From Phalacrocorax aristotelis (taxonomy: Eukaryota; Chordata; Aves; Suliformes; Phalacrocoracidae), in assembly GCF_949628215.1 (NCBI RefSeq), contig NC_134280.1, positions 6,955,795 to 7,019,794 of the forward strand: DNA of 64,000 nucleotides. Direction: 5' to 3'. The first letter of the stretch is position 1. The number at the start of each line of letters is the position of its first letter. The notes under the pieces are model-generated. The model did no database searches, had not been told where the DNA came from, and saw nothing but the letters and a program-made list of their open reading frames with translations. Position numbers and translations under genes: made by a program. Positions 40,659 through 56,000 of this stretch are shown piece by piece.

Positions 40659-43600
40659 CGCCGCTTATTGCAGGTTTATCGTATCGAGATAGCAATCCAA
40701 ACTTCAGTAATCCTCCTAAAAAAGTAATTCATTTCTTTTGTTCACCCCTTTTAAGTGTGTGTGTGGGGGGGAAATCCATATTTTGATATCTGTATTACTG
40801 TGTTCACTAAATGATGCATCTGCAAATTAAACTTGAAAAGAGGACAACGGCTTTGGTACTTCAACAAGCTAGCTGTCACACCTTAATGACCACTCAAAAT
40901 CTGCAGGCTCACTCCTCATGCTTATAAAGTATTACCATACGATGCAGAGGCACTTGCTAAGGACATTATTTCAATATCAGCTTTGCAAATTACCACTTTG
41001 ATTACGCCAGTCACGTTATAACTTTCTTCAGGATCTTCTTTGATTTGGAGAGTAACTAGGGCCCTGAGAGCACTCAGTTATTAGTACCAACGCACTAGTT
41101 GGCCACACAGGCATAATTCAGTCCTGAAAGAGCACCTAGCCACCTGGGAGTATGGAATCAGTTCAAACAGTCCTGGGATTTCCCAAGGGAGGGTGAGAAA
41201 CTAAACTTGCACTTAAAGCAGTATTCTGTTCACACATCTTTCATGGCCACCTTCTATCTTTAATACCAACAGATTCAACTGAAGAACTATAATCACCACA
41301 GCCAGGTGCTCGCTCCCTATTGAAGCACAAAGCTGAAAAACAGTTTAAGTCAACTTACCAACCCTGAAGAACTTTCTAGCAGCAAATAAAGCAATTTTGT
41401 TCCGGATTATCACCTAACAGAGGAATGCAATTTCTCCTGCCCATCAGAAATTGAGTCACATGCCCAGATTCATCACATCTAGCTACAGACACATAATTAG
41501 TCAGCCTACTTGCACTAGTCTTTGTACATAGCTAATGAAAGAAGGCGGGCCTGTCAAAGGGTAGCTCTGGGTTACTGGGCTGACTCTCATTTAGGTAGGG
41601 TTTGCCGTCATCTTTAGACAGGTTCCTGCCAGAAGCACAGCTTCCCACTTAAGCAGCTCCATTAAGTTGCTAAAAAGAAGTGAAAAGAACCCTGATAAAA
41701 CCAGAAGAAAGTCACAATTGTTTCTGCCATGCAACATTTTCTCTTAGTACAGAAGGCTTATTTACACGACTCCTGCCCTTGCTAACGCAACATCAGAAGC
41801 CTACAGTCTTCCTGAGAGGTTTGAGTCCTTCACCACATAGGTCTTTTTACTTATGATAGACCAGTGTTAATTGTCTTAAAAGATGCAGTTGCACGCCACG
41901 TTGGAACTCTTCCTCTGGGGATGAGCAACACACTTAGAAACAAATTTTATGCAAACATTGATAAGACGACACTAAGATCACACACAATTCAGTCACGACG
42001 TGAATGAGTATTGTTCCTATGGGAAGAAATTCTCTGCAAATCACTATGATCCTCAGTGGATTCCTTCCCTTGCTGCCTTTCTGGTACCTCTTCTCCCTCA
42101 TTTGCGATATCAATTAGCCCTTCCACATTAAATGCTGCTGGCATGGGAATTGCTCTGAATCTCCAATATATATAAATCTTTGAAAACAAAACTAATTATC
42201 AGTTTTTATCAGACAACGAAGCAGACACAACATAATCAGATCCCGTAAGAGATCTCTCCTAACAGATCTACTATGACAAGATTAAAAACAAATCACTGAA
42301 TAGCTCTCCTGCAAGATATGGATCATTGAGACATTCAAGTGTGATCACAAATACAATTCAGCTGCCTCTCGTAAGTGACTTTTCTTTCCAAATAAAACTT
42401 GTATTCATTTGTGGCAATCTTCAGTACTTAATTAATACTTTCCATAAATGAAAACTAGTAAAAAACAGCCACCCTAAATATAAGATAATGGAACTTGTTT
42501 GCCCCATATTTTTTTTAAGCAGGAATCACATGTTGCAGAAGCTGTGTTTATATAGACCTTGTTTACAGGTGTGCAATTTGTTTTGATTCTCCATACAGAA
42601 CCACCCCGAGTAAAACTCCTGTGAAGGATACATGCAACCATCCCTCTTGCATAAAGCAAATATTAATACTTTTAGGGTGTGCTTCAAGAGATAATGGTAA
42701 TAGTCAATGGTAACAACTGAAGCTGTTACCCAACTGTGTGATGGATTTTATATAGAACCATAACCTGAAAGTGTTAGAACAGCTTATATCTCAGCCTTAC
42801 TGAACCTGTCTGTTCTTCAGTTCTCCAAAGCTAAAAACAAGAAGAAATACAGCCCATTCCTTCCTTTGTCATTTGCATGACATGCACAGGACTGTCTCAT
42901 CTCTGACCTGTTCCTCAAATTTTTCAGTCCATTAGACCAGTCAACTCCTAGTAACCATGAAGGAGCAGCAGATCTCTGCCAAGTTTGCTCTGAAGGGGTC
43001 TCTAAATTGAAAAAGGCTGAAAATAACTGCTGTGTAGTATCCTCTCTAGAAAGTGTCCAGTGACCTTATGCCAGCTACCAGTAGTTATCTGCCTCCTCCT
43101 GTCTCACAGCTAAGGCAGCTTGATTCACTGAGAATTTAACCATAAGCAAAGGTGGTTATTTTCAATTATTTTCAGGTCAGTCTGCTGCCTTGTCTCTGTT
43201 CGTGTTCTACCCAGGGCATCTGTACTTCAGAGGCTGCTTCCACCTGCTGCATGGCATTTCTTATTTATCAGGTTCTGACAGAAGCCATGATTTTACCTAA
43301 GTACAGTTTTCAGATCCTTCTAAATAGCTTCAGCTTTTTCTAAAGTTTCTCGTTACAGCATTAGAACCAGACAACTAATTTTCCTGAGCTCCTGATATGG
43401 CTTTGAGGAACAGACTTGTATCTCACCTTTTTTGGCATTGATTTACTAAGCCGTCAAATTTTTAGATTGAGAAAACTGGGAGAAAGAAAGAACTTTGAAT
43501 AGTTCGATATCATATTGGGAACCTGCACTAAGGAGCAGTCTGTCTTATCTTTTAAGATGCCTGAATGCATAATTTAAGAAAAATAAGTAAAACCAACCAA

Positions 43601-46600
43601 CAGCAAACTGAACAATGGAGAACAAAAACAGAGCATCTGATGCTCTGTTAAGAAATACCAAACGACTGCCAGAGAACAGCAGGGAAACAGTTTCGCAGTA
43701 CTGCTGATCGGCTCCTCACTTTACTTAATCCATTAATCAGGATTTGGCAGGGGTACAACACAACAACACGGGGATGTTTACCAAAACTACAAGGCAAAAG
43801 AGAAAAGCTTCTAAGATATTATCACGAAGTGTAGAGTTGTTTGGAGAAGGAAGGATTTTTCAGTCCGCAGGCTGACAGCCAGACCAAGCAGGCCACCGAG
43901 GGCTACCAGGGCAAAGTGGACCTCGCACGGGCAGGCTGAAGGTGAGAAGATGCACTTACACGCTAACCCTTTGTTCTATGTGCTGTACTCTGCCTGGGGA
44001 GAAGGCTAAATACTCCTCTGAATGATGTGTTTATGAATCATTGATTAGCCACTGTCATCAGCTCCAAAGAAAAGGTTTTTCAAGTACCAAACCCTCATCA
44101 CAGCCTATTACATCAAATGGTTAGGAGCTGCAGTTCACAAAACCAGTTGGAGAATGACAGAGCAGAATTAAGTCAATGAAGTGCAGGAAGACAGGCCTGT
44201 TATCTGCAGGACGAAACAACTTAGAGGGACAATCTTCATGCTAGAACCTGCATTTATTCCTCTTCAGGCTATCATGAACAAAGCATCAGAGACAGGACAT
44301 TATCAGGTAATACCTCAGAGTTTTCAGGCAATGCCATGCCTGCCTGGACACAGCTTTGCTAGCCAGTCGGCGTGGCCATTTTGCCAGGCAGAATTCTCCA
44401 ACCAACAGAGCAAATGCGCACTGGGAACACTAAAACAAGTCTTAATGGATGAGAGCAAAAGAAACTTCTGGCTTCCAAAATGGAAGTTAGAGAGGTATTT
44501 TTTAAAGTGTGTCAAGCACCTTTGTTGTTTGGGTTTTTTCATGACGTGATAAACCCACACTGCGGTGCAGCAGTCAGTGATGATTCTACGCTGAGAGCTT
44601 GCTTTGTCTTACTTCAAAATAGGAAAGAAAAGCTCAAAGGTATTTTACTTAACCTGTACTCCCAGACCCCAGACACTATGGGCTTATCACTTTTTCTCCT
44701 GGTCTTTTAAGGTAGTATTGGTTTCACCTACTGATCACTCTGCCAAATAGACCAGTCTGTTAAGTCAGGATCTCCATGGAGTTGAGTACTACATGCAGAG
44801 CAGTAGCGGGCAAGTAGGTAGAGATAACATGAAAAAATATGATTTCTTAAAGCACATTTTATTTAGGAATCCACTGAAGTACTTTCCTATTCAAGTATTT
44901 CTGTAAAACTTCAAGCCATCTGAAGTTATCTCTATATCTCCACAGAGTGTAAATAAAGCATAGGCCACCCTCCATAAAACATATTTATGCTAAATTTCAT
45001 TAAAAGCTGTATCAGCTCTCTCATCCTAACTCCTAAGAAATCTTAAGGTTCAAAGCTACTTCATACACCAATATAACCATTTCAGACAAACATTGTTTCC
45101 CTTCCCAGAAATTGAATATTTGTCAACATTATTCTAAACAAAGTTACTTTTCAACCTCTTAGAGCTAGACAAGAACACATTCTCAGTCTCTTACATCTTG
45201 TGTTGGAATCATCTCAACATTTTCGCTGAAAAAATGAGTAGCTCATTAAGAAACTACCACAAGCATATAAACACAGAGAAGAATTTTCTACTCTCCCAAT
45301 AATAAACCCACAAAGCACTTCATAAACCTATTTTGAAGAATTGCCCTAAGTGTTAACAGGATCTTTTGCCAGCTGTCATGTCTAAGAGCAGCAGCTCAGT
45401 ACAACAAATATATCCTAACAGCTCTTTCAGAGTAGTAGCAGCATAACAAGTGCATACAAGCAGGTGTGCATGCTAACCACTGGCCATAGCAATGTTTTAG
45501 CTCTGTATTTCAATAAGGTATTACAGTTACACTACTGGCAGGAATGGCTAGGCACACTGCCTTCTTCAGGGTGCCCAACACACCCTGAAAGTTAAATCCA
45601 GCCTGCCAGAACCTAACCCACAGATCAGTTCACCAGGCAAATCAGTGACCATGCCCCGCGAGAAGGAAAGCGCTTTGTGCAACAGATAAGCAGTTCCCGC
45701 TGACCCTCTGCTATCCCTCCCTTCCAGGGCTTGAGCCTCCAGGGTCAAAGTGCTCCCCTCCCAGGCTGTCAGTATTTTGGCACATCATAGGACTTCCAAC
45801 ATCTCATCACATGATATAACTGAACATGAGTGAGTCTGGCACAGTGTGGGTTTATTCTCAAGTCCTGTCCAGAAACCGAGTAACAAAGCAACGTTTAACA
45901 GCAATCTCACGGTGCGCTTCCAAACCACGACAGCACAGAGTCTCCACAATGCCCCAGAAAGAGGCAATGGAACCTGAAACATCAAACATCTCTATCCAAC
46001 AAACTACTTCAAGCATTTAATGGCTAATGTAAAAATTAGGGTAATTTACTGTCTAAGAGCAACTGATATTAATACCATTTAGCAGTCTAAGGAAAGCCTA
46101 ATAAATGACCATACCACCAAATCCCACATGCACGTATTGCATATTCCGTTGGAATGGTGACAGTCTTTTCCTGAACAGGGCTGAACATTTCAAGAAATGC
46201 AAAGCTGTTATGAATTAACTTTCCCCCACCCCCTTTTGGAAATACCGGTATTTCATCACTGGCTGAAATAGAAGATCATCTTCTGAAGGTTAACTGGCAA
46301 ATAACGTCCTGTTCCTCCAACTTTTTACTCCTAGTAAATCCATAATTTAGAAACCAAATATAGTTTATCTAATTGCACAACCAAAACTTTGGGTTTTTAA
46401 AGAAATCTAAAGTGAATACACCTTCCATTCAGTAAAATCAGTTTCCAAAAACACATTCAAAATAAACATGCTCTAGCTACAGAGATACTGATTTCATTTC
46501 CTCTCATTAAACGATCACCGGTGAATACAGTACTATATATCAGCATTTCTTCATCAAGAAATCAGTTTTGTCAAATTACTGAGGAGGCAAGTTCTTAGGA

Positions 46601-49600
46601 AAAATACTGAATTGCTTTAAGGTTCACTATCTTATTGGTTCTTGGGTGAGAGAGAATACATATATGAAGCTGAAGATGGAGGAATCAAACAAACCAGATC
46701 AAAATGCTTTAAGTCTGAAGTGAAAGACATTTTAAGGCCCAGGACTAAGTTACTTTTGCACACATCCCCCCCATCTGAAGAAGTGCTCCAGCTGACTTGT
46801 GCAGGTCTAGGTAGTGTCAATTTATGAAGGCCAAACTCTTTCAGAGCCAAGAAAGCCATGCACCTTTCTCCTTGGTCACAGGACTAGTGTAACAGCCACC
46901 CATCACCTGGGTCATTCCCATCCACTAGCATGAAAATCCTGTGGCTGATTAAAATCACTTGAATGCTGCTCAGATCCCCACAAAAGGCATTATCTTTCTC
47001 ACCAAATCTCAGATACTTAAAAAATATCCAGTTGAAGACAGAAGTTAACCATTTTCTTCTGTTTAACAGTTTGTCTCATAAGCTGATTACGCTTACAAAG
47101 ATTCATAAGGCATTACTAACAGAAAAAAAATCTGAACTTTGTGAAAGATAGGGTTGTTTCTTAATTAGAAGGATTTCTAATGGATCTTCACAATTCTTTT
47201 TTAAAGAATTGCTGCATATTTCCTATGTAGATAACTTTAAAAATAAATATTCTGCTGGATGATACACAATGACAGACATCTGAAAGGTCTATTAGGCAAT
47301 TTTCTAATTTGTTCAGTATCATCATTCGGTTCTCTGAAAACAAGACTCAAGATATACGTAAAAAATTTAAATACTGTTTAGTATTCATTGAATTCAATCC
47401 CTATTTATCACTGCAACATTTGAGAGAACAGTATCACTAATACTTAAACAACTGCAGTCATATATATCCACACCACTAAGTTAGAATAATTTGAGGATAT
47501 AGTATATTTTACATTATTTGTAGTACTTCTAACATACAAAATGTTTCCTTTTCATGGCAAGTGGAATGGAATAGCAGTTGGACTATGCACAGGAAAACCC
47601 TATGACACTTACTGAAGAAGGGAAGGAAGGTGGTTTGGGTTTTTTTTAATATAATATTAAAATGCTGATTTAAATATATGTTTGCTTTGGAACCACACAA
47701 CAACCACCAAGTTTACAAAAACCTAAACCAGCTTTGGGGCTTAAATCTCAAGCTCTGGCTGCTCCTACATCCCCCAAGCTTAAGATCTTACCCCTGCCAT
47801 TCACCAGGTCCACTGGAAGCTACCAGCCAGCAGAAATACACACACGCACTTCAGCACCCACACCATGAGCCAATTCGTAACCCTCTCCACAGTTCTCCAG
47901 GGAGAAAAGAATACTACCCTGGATTGGACCATGACAGCTGAAAAACTATGTATACATTCCCCCATCACCCCTGCTCCAGAGACAGTGAACTCTACCAGAG
48001 GTAGAGCAGGCAGCTGGGGTCAGAGATCTCAAAATAGCTGCAACCAAGACCCCAGAATATAAAAGCACATCCTCAAGGTGGTTCCAGCAGAAGAGCCTCA
48101 ACAAGGCAAAACCCACGACCTGTGAAATGCCCAACTTTTCAGGAGGACGGTGGTTTAGCTGTAACCAGTACCACTGAAGTCAGCAACTCAAAATTAGCAG
48201 GATTATACTACTAGTTGTAAAAACTGTAAAGATGAGTACATGTAATTTTCAGGCTTTTCTCCAAATTTTCTTTCCTATCCTAAGCCTTTGAAAGATAATG
48301 TTGAAAGGAAGACCTAGTACCCAACAGAGCTTGAACTGTAACCGTCTAGTTCACATCATCCAAGCTTATTAATAAAAATCCCTCAGCATTAGCCTTGCAT
48401 CACTGTTCAATAACGTAAGAAACCCATTGTGCTCCTTCATTAGATAACCTAGACCATTCCCTACAAGTGTCATCTATGCATTTCCCTGGAGAAGACAGAC
48501 AAGATTATTTCTTTCAGCATATTTCAGTTTCATTGCCCAGTCTAGTTTTATGGGACCCAAAAGATGGGTATTTCCACCACAACTCCTCTTGGGAAGCTAT
48601 TCTACTCAAATAATCTATCACTACTGGGTTTTTTTTCCCTGGTATACAGCCAAAGTGATCTTTTCCCCTCCTTAGTTTCACTCCATTACTCTTACTCAAA
48701 CAAATCATTGGCATGTGAAAGTATATTAAATGAAGACATTTTTCCCCAAAATACTTCAGTTACACACAAGAGTTCAAAGAAATATGCTAATCTTGACTTG
48801 TTTTTGCACATGAAACTAATATCTGTATTAGCCAACAGAAAGTTGACTTCAATTATAACAAAAAAATATTTATCTCCAGCAAGTTCACAGTTAGTTTGGG
48901 GTGTTTTTTCTTTTTTTAAATTTGTAAGATTTGTGAAAGGCACTGGACTACACTCTCTGGAGGCAGGTGCTTTCATTTGCTGCAAAGAAGCTGTACAGAG
49001 CAACAGCAGCATAATGCTCTCCTCATTAACCTCTGCAGATCGTTATCACCTGGAAAGTTCACACTGAAATGGTACAACCACTTTCAGCAGCCAAAAGTTC
49101 ATACTCACAGATGTTATCAGGAGAGGCGTTTGATCATTCATTTGTTGCCTTATTACCTATCATAGCAAACAGTGAACAAATTCATGCACACAGCTGCACC
49201 TTCATGGACATGTTGAGAGGTACAGCTCATGTCAGGCCTGTTATATGCCTCTTACCAAACCAGTCAGAGTATTACACTTTGTGCAAAAAACAACTGATAG
49301 GAAACAAATAACTTACACATGATTTCCGAAGCCCAAAACTCAATTCTGCCGGAAGACCGAACTGCACTCTCCCAGACTGGAAACCAAACTAATTTCAATG
49401 GACTAGCTATTAAGTTTCATCCACAACAGTCGATTAGGCAACATCCTAGGAAAGACAGGTAGGTCAAGAGGCAGAGCTGCACACTCACTCACTCTGGTGA
49501 ATATGAAGTAGGAGTCTCTGAAAGCATAGCTATATGAAGACCTGGTGAAACCCATCAAGACAAGCAAAACTTGACATCTCAGTCTTGGACTGCGGCTAAA

Positions 49601-49664
49601 CAGGTTCACACATACAGAGGTCAAAAAGAAAATCCTAAACGTTTGGTCTAATAGGGACTGGTTT

Positions 49665-49728
49665 ATAGAATCACAGAATTGTTTAGGTTGGAAAAGACCT
49701 TTAAGACCATCAAGTCCAAGTTCTAAAG
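49665..49728 (-). mobile_element. Short CR1 LINE 3' tail
   Basis: The plus strand reads ATAGAATCACAGAATTGTTT, then AGGTTGGAAAAGACCTTTAA and ATCAAGTCCAA, the reverse complement of the CR1 3' UTR end. Only about 60 bp remain. Confidence 0.85.
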
Positions 49729-50520
49729 TACAGACAAGAACACAATTTCTGCTGTTCAACTGCTTCAAAAACATCCAGATATTAGTTTTGCTTTTACCTT
49801 TGGATTTAAGAACAATCCCAAGGATATCTGCTTAAGCTCCATTTTTCCACAACAAAAAGTGATTCAAACCGTAGCAGTTTCTGCAACTTCTCCCACTTAC
49901 AGCAGAGTCTTAGTTGCTCAGGACAGAAGAAAATTTTCAAAGTATCTCTTAACTCTCTAGACAGACAAATTGAGCAAACTCAGCAGCCATAAACTTTTAA
50001 AATTACAGATTAGAAGGAGTAGGTCCAGAGTCCAAAAGTAGCATTCACATTTTTTCCTCACAAGGGTTATTTCTTTAAAATTGCTTTGAGTGTTAGGAGA
50101 TTTCTATAGCTTTCAATTTCTATGGAACCATTTGATACCTCACAAGAAAAGAGTACTCAGCAACAACCACTTGCTTTGCAACACCAAGCCCTGGTTGCTG
50201 TGCCAGCAGTTGAGACTGTAGAACTCACTGCTCCGACTTGCAACCTCAGACTGCTTTCCTGGGATGAGAGGGAAAGGGAGCAGGACATGGTGCAGTTTAC
50301 TCCACATCAGGCTCCTCTGCTACAGGTCTTTCTCCAAAAGGCTAACATGTCACCTGCTCACTTGGAAAAACCCGGGCAAACTCCTCGAGGATTAAATTAA
50401 GGACTAAGACAATATTAAAAACTATAGAAAAATGCTGTCTCGCAAAAAGCTGTAGCGACTAAGGTGTGAATGTGTAAAATCTTACTCACACCCTGTTGAG
50501 CAGGATGTTTGCTCGCTTCA

Positions 50521-50539
50521 CCCACCCCCCCCCCCCCAG
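50521..50539. repeat. Poly-C tract
   Basis: A run of about 14 C interrupted only at the edges (CACCCACCCCCCCCCCCCCC). A similar run with one G lies at about 53056-53073. Confidence 0.7.
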
Positions 50540-53055
50540 CACAGCCTCCTTATGCCATCAATTTGTTCCTCTACAGGTAGGTTGTTTTACTTAAGTTTAA
50601 AAACAGTGGCAAGGTAAACACAACACAAACAGGCCGGCGTAGGGCTACTGCAGTGGCCTGGCTAACCTGGGCACAGTTAAGCAGACTTCAGCCTCACAAA
50701 ACCACCACTCTGAACTACTATGCAACCAGTTGTTTCATTACCAGAAGCAGTGCCTCCGGAAAGCACGTTGCAGGAGCTGCAGACCACCCAGGCAATCACC
50801 CACTGACATCTTCACTTGAATAAGCCAAATATCCCTCCTTGCTTTACCGATGCCCTAGCACAGCTGGGCTTGCCAAGTCCTCCACTGGCTATGGCAAGTA
50901 AATAGAGTTGGATTCATCTTCGGTACCATCAAATACAGCAGACCAGAAGTGGACGCAAGTCTGCTGCGTTTTGCCTCTGTCCCCATGAGACATAACCCTG
51001 CCGTGAATCATCCTGATGAGGCTGCCTCATTAAACATAGCGCAGTGCAATGTCCATGGTGCAGCCACAGAAAATTGCTTTCATAAAAAAAGAAAAACAAG
51101 CAGAAGGAAAAGGTGCAATTTAATACCAGGAAATCAAGAAGTCAGCTAACACTAAGTGACAAGCCCATCTTTAAAAGTGACTCTGAAAACCTCTGAAGGC
51201 TTAGACACTATAATTTATTAGTAACCCAGACTAACATTTGATGATGCTACCGCCATGTATTTTTCCTCTCACCACTCTGAGCACAGTCCTACAGCTGTTG
51301 GAGGGGACAGCACATTTCTAAACACAACTGGTATTTAAATTATTAAAAACGATGCCTGGCCTGTAAAACAATATTCAAAACTACTGGCTACAGAATAAAG
51401 GTTGCCATTGCTTGATAATCCCCCAGCCTTGGGGTTTGGGGTTTTGAGGCGGGGTTTCTTGTTTAATAGAACAACCACACTTTAGGAGAACATTATTGAT
51501 AATAAGCCACCTTCTGCCATAAGCAAAACAGGAACTCCCCTAATCAGAAGCCTCTCGTGATATAACAGTATTAATTCAAGTCTTCCAGACTTTTTTTACT
51601 GTATTTTCCTTCCTCAGATCAATCACCTGCCCAGTATATTTTGCAACACTTGCAAAAACATGTTTATGCAAAGTTCAGTGTAAGAAGTTTGTCTCTCATA
51701 ACCTATATCACCCATTGCAACATTAATATTCTTCTGCTGCCATTTTCAAAGAGTTTGCTTGTGTATGCACATAAGTAACAAGCAAAAGCTACCGTGACAT
51801 ATTCTGCAAGGAGATCAGAAAAAACACTGGAACTAGATTTCATACATTCTATTCCTCTGAAACCACCATATGTCAAACGCAGTGCCAGACCTAAGAGTAA
51901 GATCGCACCAGCTTCGACAATCAGTACATCAATGTATTTTATTAACCTACAATTACCCAAAGAAGCTAGATAATTCAGACAATTTGGTTTTCAGTATAAC
52001 ATTTCCAGAACTGAAATAGTATGACTCAAGTCTTTAAATGAGTTCATACGGACTGTAACAAGTACTTTCCAAATGCGTGAAAACACCTAAAATAGGTTCA
52101 AATCCAGATGCATGCAGATAATTGCTGCAATGAACTTCACACACATCACAGATACAGTAGTTGAAACGACTGTATTTGGTCCTCTGTTACAGAAACAGTT
52201 ATTCAATTTGCTATGTAAATATCAGTGCAACTGCTGGCACATACAATGTTCATAAAAAGGAGTTAAACTTTAATATTATCATTACATATTGCTCCATCCC
52301 AGAAGCTGCACCAAACTATATTAAGCACCTGTCATCTAAATTCATTACCAAACACTTCTGATTATCTTCAAGAGTTCTGATTACAAACAAGTGACTCTGC
52401 AATTAAACTCCATTAACAAGGAATCCATCTGTTTTAAAATTTAAGAAGAATTACCACCAAAGAGTGCTGTTTTGTTGCTGAGGTAATGTCTACAGATTAA
52501 GTAATTCAGAACCCTATTGTGTTAAATGCTGCAAACAGTAAACAAGCGCTTCCTCTGAAGAATTTTAAGAAGTTATTAGCTAACTAATCTGAATCATTAG
52601 GTTAATACATTAAGCACGCAAACCAGTGACTTGTATTTAGATTTTATTTCTACTTAAACCAGTGATTTTTCACTGAAATTCCCTATATTGAAAACGGCTG
52701 TCCTTCACAGGCTACAGGCCATGCTGATGGAGAAAACAGATCCATCAATTAGAAACTTAATATGAACAAAGAAAGCCAGGAAAATTAAAACTTTTGGAAA
52801 GAGTAGTTTTCCAACGAAAAATTCAACATGGAACAGAGAAGTAGAAAGTACGACACCAGAGGAGAAAGTTACACCAGCTATTCCTCAGGCCAGAATGAGT
52901 TCTGCACCTACACGTAATTTCAGTTGTTCAGGAAGCAACAGCTGATGCAACTAACCACAAACCCTTTTAGAGACACCCAAGTCTAATTAATCTTCCAAAC
53001 ATTCAGACACACAAGAAAACAAGCCATTTGAAAGAAATCAAGTGCAAGTCATCAC

Positions 53056-53073
53056 TCCCCCCCCCCCGCCCCC
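53056..53073. repeat. Poly-C tract with one G
   Basis: A C-rich homopolymer-like stretch in SPOPL intron 1. On the opposite strand it is a G run and could affect sequencing accuracy. Confidence 0.65.
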
Positions 53074-56000
53074 ATTGCCTTCATCTCCATTTGTAACCCT
53101 ACTTAAGAATTGCTTTTGCAAGTGACTTGACCAACTGGTAAGTGAGCTCCTGGGAGGGATAAACATTAAAGGAACAATCAGGAAAGAGGCCGGGAGAAAG
53201 CTTGGCTCCCAAGTTTCACCCGGTGATCCTCTCTGCTGCACAACAGAGGCAGGTACCACAATAAGAGGTTCCCACCCCATGAACTTTGGAAGTTTCCCAA
53301 GCGCTGGAGACATTTACTCCATGAACAGCAGCACTGCCTGTGCCAAGAGCTACTCTATTGCATTCTCCCTGGCACGCAATTGCTTTTTCTTTCTATAAAG
53401 CCGCCAGTTAAAATGCACAGCAAATGATAACTCACTTTTGAACTACTTCAGAAGTCAAGTCACAATGTAGCGCAAAGAGCAAATGTCACATGAACGAAGG
53501 TGGATGGAACTGACAGACTGTTCACTACTCGATTGATAAAGTACCACTAATTAAAGGCTAAGCAGCTGTCTATTCTAAAGCAATCCTACAGCAAGAGTAC
53601 AATCAAACTAGAGCTTCAAATAGTGCTTATCAGCTAAGCGAGCTGAGACCTGGAGTTTAATTAAACAAAATTATTTCAAAAAAACCTTCACAGACACACA
53701 AGTAGTAAATGATGATCTTGCAAGAGCTCACAAAACCCACCAGCTTCATTCCATGTATTTCACAGCGAAATCAAGGGTGAGCACACTAGACATCTCTAAT
53801 GCTTAAAAAAGGTTACAACTTCATACAGTAGCCTCTTTTAGAGGTGAGAACTCATCACTGAAATTCTACTCCCCTTTCACCTAGTACTCAACTTTACATG
53901 AGGTCAACTTTGAAATCACTTAGTCCATGTTTAATCTCTGAAGAAGCAGCATGGAAAAGAAACTAGCTTTTTTCACTAAAGCAACAGCCAAATTCTGGAA
54001 ATAACATATTACACTTGCTTTCTGTCACCTATTTTTGATGATTTCCACAGGAAAAGACATGTAACCAGTGAAAAGCAGCATGTGTAATATTTTTCACAAA
54101 AATCAAACGGTAAATCTCTTCTAGGAGATACAAGGCAGTATCAAGGATAAGTAATCTAATTCAGGGAATTTGTACATGTGAGCTCTCTAGATTATTCCAC
54201 GCCAATGGGCCTCAATCAGCTGAAAGAGTATCTCGCTTTCTACTACATTTCCTAAATACTATATGCAAACACTGATCACAACAACGTTGACGGACACATG
54301 CATGCTTGCAAAGTGATTCCTTGTAAAGAACAAAAAACCCCTTTATAGTTGACAAAGAATAATTTTAAATCAGCTTACCAAAAAACCTATCAGAAAGCTA
54401 TTAAACTAGGGTAAAATGGAATCTACAGTTGAGGGTTTTTTCTGTCTAACCTCGCTCCAATACTGAGCATATACTCCTGCCAAAATTCCACCCCACCACA
54501 CAAGTTGAATAACTAAAACATTACCAAAAAAATAAAACATTTGTGCAAAACAAGCCACACTAACATAGTATACACACTACCCAAGAAACCCACAGAACTA
54601 GGGCAAGTGACCATCTTCTCCCAGTAACGACGTCTGAATTGCCACTGTGAAAATACCTCCACACCCCTCACAGTTGCAGCAATTTTCCCCTAAGCACTAA
54701 GCACAACCTGAAGGAAAGATTTCCTACTCCATTTGAAGGGACAGTTCCAACGAGAGTCCTTTTGATATGGGTGGGACAAGAAGAAACAGAAACAGAGTGC
54801 CATAAGGACAAAAACCAGAAAGTTTATCAAGAAATCAAAGCAAGGAAGAAGTCTCTCATGAATATGCATGCATTTTGCAGAGGGAGGAAAGGGAACCAAG
54901 AGCTAAGGTATGAAAGCCTCTCAGAGAGCCTATCTCCGACATGATGGAGCAAGCATTAGACAACCACTAAGGCAAGGGCCTTTTATTTTGTCCTAAAAAT
55001 ATAGGGCCCAGGACACGCATGACAAAACACAGAGCCTGTTTGGCTCCCCAGCTGCTCTTCCTCCTCTGCCTGATGACCTCTGCAGAGTCAGGAGAGGGAT
55101 GAAGGTCCCTCCAACTTCACTGTGCTAATAGACTTCTGAAACCAAGCGATTCGCACTAGTTGATAGATCATCAGTACATCATTTTCCTGCCCTATCCTTA
55201 GCTGACTGTGTGGCACGCTGGCTGATTCAATGACGATGGTTAAGGAAGCACTATGACTCTGAAGAAGACTTTAAGACAAGTAGCGAGGAAAGACCTGAAA
55301 AAGCGGGAAGGGAATAACACTGACATTTTTCAAAGCATTAATGTTTTGAACCAGGGCACAGTATTTTGAAGATCGGAAGGTTTTATGATTACAAGTAGGA
55401 GGTTACTGCTTTTAATGAGCGTAACAATCTCATTTAGATTTCCCTAGTCTTAGCAACGTTCTGCCAAGCACACAGGACGCAAAAATGGCAGCGTGTTGCA
55501 GACTGCTTTTTACAGAAATGCCTATAAGGAGCATATGAGCCTGTCACAAAAAGCTGTCAGAAAAACATACCACAAACATCCACTTGTCATCAATGGGATG
55601 GTAGTGGGGAGGGATGGGGTAGTTTTGTAATGCAAGACAGGCAGAAGCCTACTTCTGAGCATACCCCAGAACCAAGTTCAACAGGACAAATTTCTAACTA
55701 CAATCATTCCTACAAGGGCATAAGATGTAAAGAGAAAACAGTGAACAGATAAGATAGAGATGTGAAGAGACTGTGTATGAAAGAGTGGGAAAGCCACAAA
55801 ATGCAGGCAGAAAACCAGGGAAGAATGAATAAAAAGAGAAGTCAATGAGACCTACACGCAAGTCTTAACTACACATTACTGTCCTCAGCTGTTGCTTTTC
55901 GACTTGTGCTGTTATTGACAACTGGTTTCGTTACCTCTCCTGTATATTTATGTTTAGCTGCTTTCAAAGGCATAAAACTTAACAGATGAACACAACATAT

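Noticed and set aside
48564..49067. 167-codon plus-strand open frame
   Set aside because: Its composition is random-looking, with no domain, splice or conservation signal, and it lies within SPOPL intron 1. An overlapping antisense frame of 106 codons is equally open.
50122..50400. 92-codon plus-strand frame rich in Gln, Pro and Leu
   Set aside because: It matches no family I know and has no promoter or splice context. One open frame of this length is expected by chance in 17 kb.
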